Assembly (NCBI GenBank): GCA_018417955.1
Contig: JACTVC010000003.1
Span: 1,922,001-1,986,000 of the forward strand
Direction of reading: 5' to 3'
DNA from: Laccaria trichodermophora
Taxonomy: Eukaryota; Basidiomycota; Agaricomycetes; Agaricales; Hydnangiaceae
DNA: 64,000 nt
Made by a program: the position numbers and the translations under genes. The notes under the pieces were generated by a model. That model was not told where the DNA came from. It did not search any database and saw only the letters and a program-made list of their open reading frames with translations. The stretch's first letter is position 1. Each line of letters opens with the position of its first letter. This document shows, in pieces, positions 1-11,813 of the stretch.

Positions 1-54
1 TATCCCTTATTCTGGTGATATCGACTAACGGAGGAGAATTTTCATAATCTTTAG

Positions 55-984
55 GCCACGAGCCGCTCTGCAGGATTGCCATTCAAATTCTAGAGCAGAA
101 AGCGTTTTGCCAACAGGATCCAGATCAGGACGAAACTGAAGAAGCCCCAGAGGATCAGGCTGAATACGACTCAGTATTGATTTCGTCTGCCGGGGATCTG
201 GTTGCTTCGTTGGCGAACGCATTGGGAGCCGATTTTGCTCCCGCCTTCAACGGTTTCTTCCCCTTGATCAGCAAATATTATGTGAGTCCCCATATCCCTA
301 CCGTTCTTGGTTACGTTCTGAGTTGCCAATTTTTTTTTGCAGAAACATACCCGCTCCCTTAGCGATCGTTCATCGTCCATTGGTTGCCTTGCCGAGATCA
401 TATCTGGAATGAAGGCTGCGGTCACTCCTTCCACCCAGCCATTATTGGAGTTGTTCCATCGTGCTCTAAGCGACGACGAACCCGAGGTTCTGAGCAACGC
501 GGCTTTCGCTGTTGGCCTGTTGGTGGAGTACAGCGAAGTGGATCTTTCGCAGCAGTACCTCCCCCTCCTTGCTGCTCTTCGGCCCCTGTTCGTAGTCAAC
601 GACCAATCATCAGCGGCGAAGCTGAATGCGAAGGACAATGCCGCCGGTGCCGTTGGTCGCTTGATCGTCCGCAACACTGCCGCAATTCCTCTTGACCAAG
701 TCCTTCCCATCTTCATTGGCGCCCTTCCCCTAAAGAACGATTACCTGGAAAACCGGGCGGTTTTCCGTGCTCTCTTCCACCTCTTTCGTACAAGTGGGCC
801 CGCTCTTTACCAGTACATGGACCTTCTACTTGCGGTATTCGCGCACGTTCTAGATCCCAGTGCACCAGATCAGGTCGGGGACGAGATCAGACATGAGCTT
901 ATCAATTTGATTGTGGCTTTGAATCAAGAAGACCCAGGAAAGGTTCAAGCGGCAGGTTTGTCGGTATTCCTGCCGGGGGCTTAG
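55..984 (+). CDS. KAP123: Importin beta-4 / karyopherin Kap123, C-terminal part
   Basis: This is the 3' end of a nuclear import receptor of the importin-beta family, which carries ribosomal proteins and histones through the nuclear pore. Exons visible are 55-281 and 343-984, joined by a 61-nt GT-AG intron. Bases 1-54 look like the 3' end of another intron, with a CTAAC branch point near 25 and TTAG at 51-54, so the gene starts outside the window. The protein is a run of HEAT-type helical repeats; an acidic loop (EEAPEDQAEYDS) precedes the block ISSAGDLVASLANALG, as in Kap123. It ends in VFLPGA and TAG. The family assignment rests on overall resemblance to Kap123/IPO4 C-termini, since HEAT repeats alone are not specific. 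Confidence 0.85.
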
Positions 985-1259
985 AGGCCTGTCGATCATT
1001 GATGTTTTGTTTTGTCTTCTTCACGCTCTATTCATGTGGATTACTATCTCTTTCGCTTACGCTCACGACTGTTGTCTGGTTTAGAATATGTCAAACTTTG
1101 GCTTGGAATAATACATGTTGTCTGTTGTTGACCAGAGGCCTCCGACGCTGAGGTGACCGCTATGGTCGCGTCTGTCGATATTTATAACCTTGAACTGTCC
1201 TTTATACCGTATATTGTGAACTCGCTGGCCGATACGCCACCTGGCTGGCACCCCGCCCA
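985..1259 (+). promoter_or_regulatory. Intergenic: KAP123 3' end and AXL2 upstream region
   Basis: These 275 bases separate two genes on the same strand. They must hold the KAP123 3' UTR and the promoter and 5' UTR of the AXL2-like gene. No clear element, repeat or RNA gene was seen, and a 61-codon antisense reading frame here has no recognisable content. Confidence 0.4.
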
Positions 1260-4103
1260 ATGCCATTTCCTACTATGATCGTCCTTCTTTTCTGTATTTT
1301 GGCTCCCCTACCAATTCAATTATCTGTAGCATCACCAGTAACCGTCGCCCAACCCCTCAACAACCAGCTGCCTCTCATCGCTCGGACGAATCAGCCGTTC
1401 TCTTGGTCTCCCTCTCTCAATACATTTCGCTCAGACGACCCTTTGACGTACACCACCTCTGCGCTTCCTACGTGGCTGTCATTCGATCCTTCTGCGCTTA
1501 CATTTCATGGAACTCCATCTGCCCAGGACGAAGGCAATCCAGAAATCACCTTGACGGCCCACAGCTCCTCGTCATCGGCGTCGTCTACCTTTACCTTCTG
1601 CGTCACCCATTATCCTCCACCCACGGTGGGTCTTGCCATTTCGGACCAATTTCATGACTCGAATCCCTCTCTGTCTTCGGTCTTTACTTTGGCGCCTCTT
1701 TCTGCAATTGCAACCTCGAACCCTGCTCTTCGCATTCCACCAAAATGGTCCTTCAGTATTGGCTTTGAAAGCGGTACGTTTAAGGCCGATCACAATCTCT
1801 ACTACGAGGCTCGGCAGGCCGATGGTTCTGAACTTCCAGACTGGATGACATTCAATTCAAAGGACATTACTGTCAACGGCTTTGTGCCCGAAAAGGACAT
1901 CACGTTCTCGCCCATGACCTTTGCTCTGGTTCTCATCTCGTCTGACCAGTTAGGTTACAGAGCTATGTCAGCCCCGTTCGACATTGTTATAGCCGATCGT
2001 GAGCTGTCCGGTTCCCAAGATCCTCTACCCACCATCAACGTTACTAGCGCCGCGCCCTTTACTGTAAGTCTCTTGTCCTCGGCAGACTTTTCTGGCATCT
2101 TCGTGGATGGAAAGCCTATCGAGCCGTCAGATGTAATAACTCTGGAGATTGATACTTCTGGCTATGATCATTGGTTGAAATATGATACTCCCAGTCGGAC
2201 TTTAACGGGTAAACCTCCAGCGGACGTTACAGGAACAAAGCCGACGATACCAGTCAAGCTCAGCACAACATTCAACCAATCAATCAATACGAACGTTTCT
2301 CTGGCATTGGTTCCCTCGTATTTCTCGTCGCCTGAATTTCCTGCCTTAAATCTCAAGCCCGGAGACAAGGTTGAGTTCGGTGTCGACCAATACCTCTCCA
2401 ATGGAACGGCTGGAGGCTGTAATGATGCAGATGTATCGGTTACCTTCGACCCCACATCGGCCGGAAACTGGATGAAATACGATTCGAGTCAGGGCCTTCT
2501 AATCGGGAACATCTCAACAGATACTCCGCCAGACCACGTCTCTATCACGTATACAGCCTATTCCCGAATAACACACTCGACATCTCATGCAACCCTTAAC
2601 ATCTATATTTCTGATGGTTCTACCAATCACGGCAAGAAGTCTTTCCATCCAAGTGGACTTTCTGTTCGAGCACGCCGGAAACTGGTACTAGCGCTGGCCA
2701 TCACCTTCGGTATAGTTGGCGGGCTTGCAGTTCTTGCCTGTTTTTTCGCCGTTATCCGACGTTACGCGAGAGTTGAAGATACTGCGCTAAGTGGCGAAGA
2801 AGGACGAAATGGCTGGAGCGAGAAGGATCGTCGGTGGTATGGTATTTCTGGCAGCCCTAGCCACCAGGAGAAGGCACTCGATCCGCTGACCCTGTTACAG
2901 GCTCGCGGCGGACGCCCACCCCCGAATTATGTCAATCTGGGACTTGGATTGCAGCGTGTTCCTGAGCGGAGCTTTTCCAATCCAGTGGCAGAAGTGGAAA
3001 GTCCGGCGGTCATGAGGAAACGTGAGTTTATGACTAAAATCAAGGAGACAGTCCGCCAGGTCAGCGACAAATACACTCGGAAGCCGCGGCAGTACCCTCG
3101 CCCAATGATTGGGAAACCCATTCTTGTCAAGTCCATCATACGGGAAGAGCCGATTGTATATCCTCTCCAAGGAGATCCTGCCAATCCCTTTGACGATGTG
3201 TATAGCCAAGGCGGGAGTACATTCATGTCTGGATCACCATCGTCTTCGACCGGCGAGCACTCAATACCTAGAAGGAGGGCTGACTTTGCGCCGCCAAGGA
3301 CATTTGCTCAAGTGCATTTCGACGACCAGCAACTGGCTCCGGTTTCTCGGCAGCCTTCTTCAGCATCTACTGGCACTGTTGCATCGCACTCCTCCAGACG
3401 CTTTGCGCAAAGCATCCGAAGTGGAAGGAGTGCAAGCCCCCTTTCTCATGAGTCCTTCCCTGACATTCGTGAAGCACCAGCCACTCGACCTCGGCTCGTT
3501 CCATTCACGAGTTCGACGCGTGTGCCCATTCCTCAGGCTGACCCTGCGACGATTTCGGGAGAACCAACGGCATTCACCGGCAACAGGATCGCCAGTCAAC
3601 GTGCAAAGGTGTTCAAACCTGACGAGGCTCCAACGGAGATAAAGGAAAGCGGGAGTCACGATGACCTCACCATGGGACTCCACTACGTTCGTTCTTTGGG
3701 TGCCGATCAGCTGGTTTCTGAAAAGCAAGGTCGATCGTCCGATGTGGGTTTCGTTTTTTATATCTCTTGAGTTGTTCTCACTTGGATATGACATAAGGTA
3801 GCCAACGGTGCCGATGTCATGAAGATGGTTCTTCGAACTGGAGAAAGGTTCAAGTTTCGCGTTCCGGTTGGACTTGGCATGGCAGACGCATACAAGCTGC
3901 CTTCTAAATACCAGGTCAAGCTAATGTCAGGTCTTCCTTTGCCCAAATTTTTGAAGATCGATTCGGGTGATATTAGCGGTAAGGGATCGATAGAGTTTAG
4001 CGGGACACCCTTATCTCGAGATATGGGTGAAGTTAGCGTTGGCGTATTCGAGGAGAAGGAGGGTTGTGTTGCGAAGGTTGTTATAGATGTCATCGCCAGG
4101 TGA
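1260..4103 (+). CDS. AXL2: Axl2-like transmembrane protein with cadherin-like domains
   Basis: Type I membrane protein resembling yeast Axl2, a landmark for polarity and septin organisation. Exons are 1260-3743 and 3798-4103, about 929 residues. A hydrophobic signal peptide covers residues 1-24 (MIVLLFCILAPLPIQLS). The outer part carries dystroglycan-type cadherin-like (CADG) domains, recognisable by motifs such as LPTWLSFDPSALTFHGTP. A single membrane span lies near residues 474-497, followed by basic residues and a long Ser/Pro-rich tail. The second exon encodes a further cadherin-like fold (TGERFKFRVPVGLG to VVIDVIAR) on the cytoplasmic side, which I believe is seen in other fungal Axl2 proteins. 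The 54-nt intron uses an AAG acceptor, chosen because it keeps the frame. The upstream gene is on the same strand, so the promoter is in 985-1259. Confidence 0.8.
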
Positions 4104-4293
4104 CGAGATATTTGCCATTGAACATTTGTATTTTTTTGTCCGAGTCTCTACTTTGCAGGCTATATGTACTATCTCACATTCATTACGAGTCGAAAAAATA
4201 GGTCTTGTTTCGTCAGGGGGCCTTGTAGATCTCGGACCTTGGTGTGAGGCGGCGGTGACCTGGAGTCAGACTCCACTTGTCTCACTACAAACC

Positions 4294-7200
4294 ATGAGCT
4301 CGAGAGACCTTTCCCCCGAAATTCATAAAGCGCTCGACGGTTCTATTGAATTCCTCTCATGTCTCCCGTTTGAATCAAGGGCCAAGGACGTCCTCCATTC
4401 CGTATTGAAGTTCTGTGAAAAGGAGTATGCAGAAACCTGGCCGCTCAAACCAACAATTATCGATCAAAAGGCCTGTGAAGCTCTTTTAAGCTCGCAAAAC
4501 GGCCTTAAGGAGGATTTGCACACCGCCTACAAGACAGGGTCCTACAAAAACATTCGTAGCCGGGGTGAGTGCATGTCCATAAGTCCTGTAATCAGTCGAC
4601 TCAGGCTCTCCCTCAAGCCGAGTTCCACGTGCAGAAGGGGGTGATGGTTGAAAAGAGGTACAATATCATTTCGTTCTCTAGTGCTGGTTGCTTGAAGGCT
4701 TACTTCGACCTTCTCCACAGTAGTCATCATGACATTCTGGGTATGTATGACACCGGAGTCCGATTCAGGAATTCTAGTCCATCAGTTGTACTAATTACCT
4801 GCTTGAAAGGGCTGCATGACGCCTACTCAAAACCATTTCGTGGGCAAGTGGCCCAGGATTTTGTCGCGTTTTTGTTGAAGGCGGATGCGGAGGCCCAGCG
4901 GAATGAAAAATTTTTGTATGCAAAGATGATTACAGTCGTTCAAAGCTCTGGGACAGGAAAGTCGCGGATGCTGACTGAGGTGCGGTTATCGTTTCGCCTT
5001 GAAATTAAAGGACTCTAAACAGAGCTTGCATCAGATCGGTGAAACAATCTTCACTTTGCCTATTTGTCTTCGCCGCCCCGGTGGTGCAACATATCCCCCT
5101 GCTGACGAAGAAGTCTACAAATATTTCGCAGAATTTTCGAGCAGTGACAACGATTTGAGTCTAAAGGCCCATACCGCTATTGCTTGCTTCCTTGGGGCGG
5201 CTCATACGATTATGCTCAAGTGGTTGATTGCGAAAAAAGCGAGATTGCCGAATCCCGCAGACCTACGTGCATCTTGGCACAAAGTTATGGAAAAGGAGGT
5301 AGGGCGGGAAGAGCGTCAAGCTTTTTTTCAGGAGGTTGTTCAAACCGCGCGTAAGGTAAGTTATTTGGGGTCGTCTTTACTGCGTTGAACCTGATGGCTC
5401 GTAAAAAAGATGACAAACAACGCCACAAATCACCTGAGTCCCCGTCGCAACAAGAATTATGGTGTCGAGCCGGAAAATTTCGATATCGATGCGTTTGCCA
5501 AGAAATGCTACGATGAGCATGCAGCAGATGCCATCACAGATCTGGCAGCGTTTGTCACATGCCTTACCCCTGAAAAGCCTCTTTTCGTCTTCTATATCGA
5601 TGAAGCGCGTGAACTGAAAGTATCCTTATGGATTCTATTACGTTTATTGAGTTATCAAGACAAACTCACCCGTATGTGGACGGTCCTCATGGACACCAAG
5701 GCCAGTGTCGGTTTTTTCCACCCACCTCCACAAAACAGTGAGTATTTCAACTTGGACTATTGACATATGACCCTTTCTCACAGAAATACTAGTACCGTCT
5801 TTGCGGCTTCGTCGGGGCCTGAAGCGACTCATGAAGCCGTTCATCGGCGTTGGCTACGATCAAAATGCAATCTATCCCGGTGGTGTGCACATGACTACCA
5901 CGATAGGCGAATTACAATCGATTGGACATCTCGCAACATACGGCCGGCCTCTGTATGTTATTTCCCCCCCTTACTTCTGATGCTTCTCTCATATTCAAGC
6001 AGATGGAATGCACAATTTCGCGAAGGTGAGGACGATCAGCTAATCGATTTAGCAATTTGCAAGCTTGCAAATGGGCCTTTCGATTGTGGGAACAAGCACC
6101 ACGTTCTTGCTGTACTCTCACAGCGGGTTTATTTGGATTTAATAATGTTCTCGGCGGAAGCAGTGCAACTTGCTGACTACAGTGTTGAGAATCATATGAG
6201 GCTCCTTGTTGGATTCACTGAAAATGGGCACAAATTTTTCACCAAGTCACCTTCAGAACCGATTCTAGCTTTGGCTGCAGCGGAGCTACTTTATTCACCA
6301 CCAGATCTGGCAGAGACTACTACAGCTAGCTATACGGCTGCTCTTGGAGCTGCCCTCAAGACTTTGAACATGTCCCTCTGTGGTGCTGGTTTAGTTGACA
6401 AAGGACTGCTTGGGGAGCTTGCTGGCCGGATACTTCTCCTCTTTGCTCGTGATATGGCTGCTCCAACAATAGGTCGGATTTCAAAAAACCTGCTGGTGCC
6501 AATCTCGGTCATGGCCTTTCTTGACCGACTGCTTGGAAAAGAAGGTTGGTGTCAACCTTATGAAACAGAGTACACAAATGCCTTCAGCAAGACCTTCATC
6601 AATTTCACGCATTGGATTCTCACATCTGATCCTCTTCCTGCACAGCCATCTCGGTGAGCCACTTAGAGCCGTTGCTTTTACATCACAAATGTTGATATGC
6701 TCATCTCCGTTTGCTAAGACAGCTGCTAGAAAACCTTTGGGCTCGCGGCGCAGCACTACAGTGCTGCTTTAATCAAGAAGCTATAGATTTTCTTATCGTA
6801 ACGTATTCTGGGTCTATCGGAGCCACGGACATCTTCGATCCAACAATGCTCTCAGCCATCGTCGTTCAAATAAAAAACAAGGGCCAAGCTGATACAAATG
6901 CGGAACTAGGCACTCAGCCAATTGGTGTTCCCCGCAATGCCCCTCAGCCTCTTCCCTATATCGCGATGCTGTTAGAGTTCGGCAACAACTCTTGTCACCG
7001 ATCAACGAATTCTCAAATTAAAATAACAACACCGAAAAATCCGGGATCGTTCTCGTCACTCGAGTATGACTACTTATCGGCTGTGCGGAACCTTGGACAC
7101 TATGAAACTATCGCTAACGCACAAACTGTGAAGCAAAGAAGAGACCCGGCAAAAGCTGCCCTGAGGAAAGCGGTTCAAGACACGTGGTTGGCTATGAACG

Positions 7201-7445
7201 ATTACAATCGCTACACAATTGCAATACGTGGATCATCATCAGACGAGTACGGTATCTTGAAGAACGCCAAACTTAACGAACAGTTCGCCACTTTGGTCTC
7301 TCTAACGATGCCACCGCCTACTGCGGAGGATATCGCCATCCGACACATGATGCCTCTAGAGCGCTTGGGTAAGACGTCTGCTCATACGGTATGGATGAAT
7401 GACTATGGGGGTTCGCGAGAAGAAGAAATGGATTGGACGGAATGA
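4294..7445 (+). CDS. Crinkler-type P-loop NTPase with C-terminal nuclease-like domain
   Basis: Predicted 923-residue protein in eight exons: 4294-4564, 4618-4740, 4810-4979, 5023-5355, 5410-5737, 5784-5952, 6003-6653, 6719-7445. A Walker A motif SSGTGKS lies near residue 177 and a Walker B-like FVFYIDEA near residue 362. The C-terminal part has DIFDP followed by VVQIKNK near residue 730, which fits the core of restriction-endonuclease-like (PD-D/ExK) folds. NTPase plus such a nuclease is the architecture described for the Crinkler-RHS-type family, proposed to derive from transposon and effector systems; many agaricomycetes carry several copies. No N-terminal secretion signal is visible. The reading frame is intact through all splices. 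Three introns use AAG or TAAG acceptors, so those edges are less certain. Role (host-directed effector, genome conflict, or domesticated) is unknown. Confidence 0.7.
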
Positions 7446-7589
7446 TGTCGTTAAGGTTCTTAAAACATGGTAGATTGAATACAATAGCAATGCTCAAAAG
7501 ACGAACGCGCAAGATAAGATTGCATAACGCAGGTAATATACTCCCCGACAAACCAATCTTGCGCTCGATATCGTCACCAATGTGCGACT
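7446..7589. terminator. Convergent 3' region between NTPase/nuclease gene and dynein light chain
   Basis: These 144 bases lie between two genes that converge, so both 3' UTRs and polyadenylation signals must be here. Nothing else was seen. Confidence 0.35.
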
Positions 7590-8023
7590 CTATGACTTCC
7601 AAATGAGAATTGCGAGGGATCCAACGTAAAAGTAAATGAAGTGTTTCGTTTCTGTGGACGAAGGAGATCAGATTTGATCAAGGGTAGAGGGGAGTTTGAA
7701 CGCGTTTACACGCGTCGGTTGAGTATCGATATGTGGTGGATTGACGACTGACCATGAGTGACATAACTGCCAAAGTTTTTGCCAACGACGACATGCCAGG
7801 TAGGACCATGTCTTCGGTCAAACTCCTTCTTAATCTGTGCAGCGATGTCCTTCTCGATGGTGAATTTTTCGAGAGCAGCGGAAGTGATGTCGACGCTCTC
7901 TTGCTGCAACTCCTCGCTCATGTCTACGTTTTTGATGATGGCCTTTGGGGAGGGGGTTGCGCCTGCTTCTCTTGGGGCAGAGCTGGTGTCTGTGGATGAG
8001 GTGTTGTCGAGTTTCTCGGACAT
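7590..8023 (-). CDS. DYN2: Dynein light chain LC8
   Basis: Small hub protein that dimerises and binds short peptides in the cytoplasmic dynein complex and in many other partners. Exons on the minus strand are 8023-7753 and 7651-7590, giving 110 residues. The core is unmistakable: [34 protein letters not shown], then [17 protein letters not shown] at the end. The second exon is only 62 nt and lies after a 101-nt intron with donor GTCAGT; without splicing the frame runs into an unrelated tail. The N-terminal 25 residues are a low-complexity extension beyond the usual length of about 90. Confidence 0.95.
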
Positions 8024-8366
8024 CTGTGGTGGTTTGGGGATGCGTGAGATTGGGAATGGGAGAAATCATCGAGGGGAACTCGCCTTTGAATGGTATCTGG
8101 TGTGAGGGAAGAAGGAAGATGGACGTGGATTGAAATATATTACTAAATAACGTGGCACGTGGGGGAGGTGCGTCGAGGGTGCGCGTTGAGTTGGTTACTT
8201 TTTCATAGACTTTATGCGTGTAAGACTGTTGGAAAACCTCATGGTGAATGAATCTCTGATTAACATTATCCGCCTTGAACCATTCATGCATTGGGGAAGT
8301 TTAAAGAAAATGTGACAATTCGCTCCTCTTCCATACCAAGTTACTTAAAGATCAGGTATAAACAAG
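8024..8366. promoter_or_regulatory. Upstream region of dynein light chain and tRNA-Asp
   Basis: This 343-base stretch holds the promoter of the minus-strand dynein light chain gene and the 5' flank of the tRNA-Asp gene. No other gene or repeat was seen. Confidence 0.4.
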
Positions 8367-8460
8367 TTTCTGTTAGTATATCGGTTAGTACACGCGCCTG
8401 TCATGGTCTCTATACCTGGATTGTACGCGCGAAAGCTGGGTTCGACTCCCAGACAGAGAG
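8367..8460 (+). tRNA. tRNA-Asp (GTC) with a 22-nt intron
   Basis: The cloverleaf can be drawn by eye. The acceptor stem TTTCTGT (8367-8373) pairs with ACAGAGA (8453-8459), with one T-G pair. The D arm is GTAT/GTAC, the anticodon stem CGCGC (8393-8397) pairs with GCGCG (8427-8431), and the T arm CTGGG/CCCAG encloses TTCGACT. The loop reads CTGTCA then, after the intron 8404-8425, C, giving CTGTCAC with anticodon GTC at 8400-8402. The intron sits at the usual place, one base 3' of the anticodon. The discriminator base is G8460. Internal promoter boxes A and B fall in the D and T arms. Confidence 0.93.
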
Positions 8461-8535
8461 TTATTTTTCTGCTTTTTGGTTGAGCGCTTACATACAAACA
8501 TTGTCAAGTCGTTGTCAAGTTCTCTTTCAACTGCG

Positions 8536-11500
8536 ATGGCAGACTCGTTCGCTGACCTTTGGAAGTCAACAGCGCCAAGTACATCTTCAACCCTACAGGA
8601 TAAAAAAAAGCTTGGTTCAATACCACCCAGATACCAACAACCCGCTCCCAAGCACGACGCATTCTCTCTCCTCGCCTCTTCCTCATCATCCTCTAACCAC
8701 AATTCCGCACCTACTTCCAGATCCATAACACCCGCTTCCACCCCTGCTATTCAATCATCAGGGCGTGGCGATGCTTTTGGCGATCTGCTCTCCTTGTCTG
8801 GCGTAACCCCTAATGCGAACACGAATATGACTATAGCTGAGAGGCAGAGGATGCTACAGCAGCGTCAAGCCTCTTCTTCAAAATTAGCGTCCAACACCTT
8901 GGAAGCAAACGATAACATGGGCCAGTGGAAGGGGCTCGATTCCCTTGTAGCTGCATCTTCTACCGCTTCTGGGACCACGCCGTTAGTAAATCAGGATGAC
9001 GATTGGGGGTTGGGTGATTTCGCTTCAGTCCCAGCTACTACGGCTACGCAAGCACCAAAGCCCGCCGCAGGTACGAAATTGTTGTGGGATGTGGATGACT
9101 TTACTTCTCCTCCTCCTGCTCCCTCCTCAAACACATCTCAATCCGCGTCAAATCGATCTACTCCTCAGTTGACTAAAGCATCCCAGCCTGCTGCGGCGAA
9201 GACCTTGTGGGATCTCGAGGAGTTTGCTTCTCCCTCCTCTGCCTCTGTCCACCCATCATCTTCCTCCACGAAAATAAAGACAATAAAATCCACATTCGAT
9301 TCTCCAGAAAACGACTTTGATTTTGGATCACGCGAAGATGAAGATTTCGAAGAGCGTCGTCCCAAGCAAGACCATTCCTGGTTCGACGCGACTGCATCCT
9401 TCTCAAACCATGACCACATACACGAACAAGACGGGGATGAAGATGATATCCTAGGTTTACTCAGCAAACCTGTTGACGAGGTCGTTACTAAACAGGTATG
9501 TGTATGATTTATCTCTTATATTGCTGGCTGACGCGCCCTTCACTAGGTTCCAACAACACTCCGCGCGTCTACATCTGTAAGCATTGAGTTTAACTTTTAT
9601 TATCCTTTTCTTCCACTACCTTTTTCATGTATCGGATTGTTCATCAATCCTTCCCGTACTTCTCTCCTTTTCCTGCTCTCCAATAACAAACTAAGAAACG
9701 ACCTCTAGATCCAAACCTCCCGCTCGTCCTTATCGGTGCGTCCGTTTTCTTCACATATCTTCACATTCCTAACCAACTCTGTTCAGCCTCAGCCATGCTC
9801 CTCCCCGCCTCCCCACATCCTCGGCCAATTAGTCGAAATGGGCTTCTCCGTCCCCCAGGCTAAAGCAGCGCTTGCCCAAACGCCAGGGGGCGCGGACGTG
9901 CAGATGGCTTTAGAGACGCTGTTGAACGGTGGTGGATCGGATGGGCCTCGATTCCGAGAAGAGGAGGAAGACGGCCATGTGCAAAATCGGACACGCGATG
10001 CACTTAGAGCTGGACACCCCAGACACCAGCCTGGTTCTGGTTCTCGCACTCCTCAACAACAGCAGCAACCCGCGAATATCCAAGACCAAGCGGATAAACT
10101 GCTAGCGCAGGCAAGCGAAATTGGCCTGAGTGTGCTGAGCAAGGCGAGTTTGTTCTGGAAAGAGGGGAGAAAGGTCGTTGCGGAGAACGTGCAGAAGGTA
10201 GTTGTGGATAATGTGCAAAAGGTTGTTGTTGAGGATGATGGGAGAAGTGTGAGGGGCAAGGGAAAACTTAAAGGGCAGATGAATGGGAGGCCCAAGTGGA
10301 TGCAGGAAGGAGGGGGTGGGCATGACGATGAGGAAGAAATTCATGCTAATGGTGATGGTGGGTTTAAAGATGATTTATCGCCTGTGGAAGAAAGAGGACG
10401 AGAGCAGCCCCCTCCACAAGCGAATCAACCCCCACCACGGGAGGAAGAACCTGTCGTCGATTTGTTCGCTCCTGTACCAGTCACACACCAAGAGCCACGC
10501 ACGACGCCTTATGTCTCCCCCTGGCGGCGCGGCAAACCAACCTCTTCCACACCCTCCCCAGCCCCAGTCCAAGCCCCTCAACCTACCCGCACACTCCACT
10601 CCATACCCCTCCCCACTCTGCACCAAGTACGCGCGCACAAGACACGCGGCACAGAGCTTTTCAAGCTCGGTCAATTCTCTGGTGCCTGCGACGCCTATTC
10701 AGCCGCTATCGCGCTCTTACCAGAGGGGCACCTTCTCCTCGTGCCGCTCTATACGAACCGCGCATTGGGGAGGTTGAGGGTGGGTGACTATGCGGGTACC
10801 ATTGAGGATGCGGGGGGTGCTTTGGGGATTGTTGGGACCGGTGCTCCCCCGTTCGTTGGTAGTGGCGAAGGAGGGGGAGGGGGATGGGAAGATCCGTGTG
10901 GGCGAGGCGTGGATCTTACGGATGGATGGGTGAAGGCGCTGAAGAGACGTGCAGAGGCGTGGGAGGGGCGGGAGAAGTGGGATGAGGCGAGGAAGGATTG
11001 GGAGACTTTGTTGGGTGCTAGTGGGGTGGGACAGGGTGTGAAAGGGGAGGCGGGGAGGGGAGTTGAGAGGTGTAGAAGGATGATGAAGGGTGAAAGTGAG
11101 AGTGGAACGAAACCTCAGGCGAAACCGAAACCGAAACCAAAGCCGAAACCCGCTTCATTGAAGGCCAACAACATTCAACGGCCGTCTCAGGCTCTTCAAA
11201 GCCTGCGTGCGTCTTCGCAAGCCCTGGAATCGGAGGAGGAGTTAAAGGCCTCGTTGAAGGACACCGTAGACGCACGGTTGCTGGCGTGGAAGGGAGGAAA
11301 GGAGACAAATATTCGTGCATTACTTGCGTCGCTTGACACGGTGCTTTGGGAGGACATCGTCAAGGACATGGGTGGGAAAGTGGCGCTGAGCGAACTGGTG
11401 CTGGAGGGGCAGGTGAAGAAGAAGTATATGAGGGCTGTGGGGAGGGTGCATCCTGATAAGGTGAGTTTTTTTTTTGGAGGAGGGGTGTTGGAAGTGGTGT

Positions 11501-11610
11501 TCATGGGAATTCTTTCGCAGCTTAACGCGGGGAACTCGACGGTTGAGCAGAGGATGCTCGCGAATGGGGTGTTTGGGGCGTTGAACGAGGCTTGGAATGC
11601 GTTCAAGTAA
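8536..11610 (+). CDS. SWA2: Auxilin-like clathrin uncoating factor (UBA, TPR, J domain)
   Basis: Co-chaperone that recruits Hsp70 to clathrin coats for uncoating. Five exons: 8536-9495, 9547-9576, 9709-9735, 9787-11460, 11521-11610; about 926 residues. The N-terminal third is Ser/Pro-rich with repeated short W/F motifs (LLWDVDDF, TLWDLEEF) of the kind that bind clathrin or adaptors. A UBA domain (ILGQLVEMGFSVPQAK) lies near residues 350-388, TPR repeats (GTELFKLGQFSGACDAYSAA) near 620-700, and a C-terminal J domain near 858-926 with the HPDK motif, split from the last helix by an intron directly after the Lys. Two exons are only 30 and 27 nt. A Lys-Pro repeat lies at about 11115-11150. The order UBA-TPR-J is that of yeast Swa2. 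Confidence 0.9.
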
Positions 11611-11813
11611 TGCGGGATTTTTTAGATAGATCTGACTCCTCTAAGGATTATAGAAAATATCATTAAAAGCACTGAATCCTCTGAAGTGAAAGACACGCCC
11701 ATTGAGGCGATAAGGCATTCTTCATATGTGCGTCTGGTTCGCCTCTTTATACCATCCGTTCAAATTATTACATACGATCAGTGTCAATCTTCATTTCGCG
11801 TGCTGTGCAGAAC

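Noticed and set aside
171..716. 181-codon antisense frame over KAP123
   Set aside because: It is the shadow of a conserved HEAT-repeat exon on the plus strand and has no recognisable protein features.
3402..3415. 14-base palindrome GCTTTGCGCAAAGC
   Set aside because: It lies inside the AXL2-like coding sequence; with no second copy nearby, chance is the simplest explanation.
11115..11150. Lys-Pro codon repeat as a regulatory or mobile repeat
   Set aside because: It is an ordinary low-complexity linker in the Swa2-like protein.
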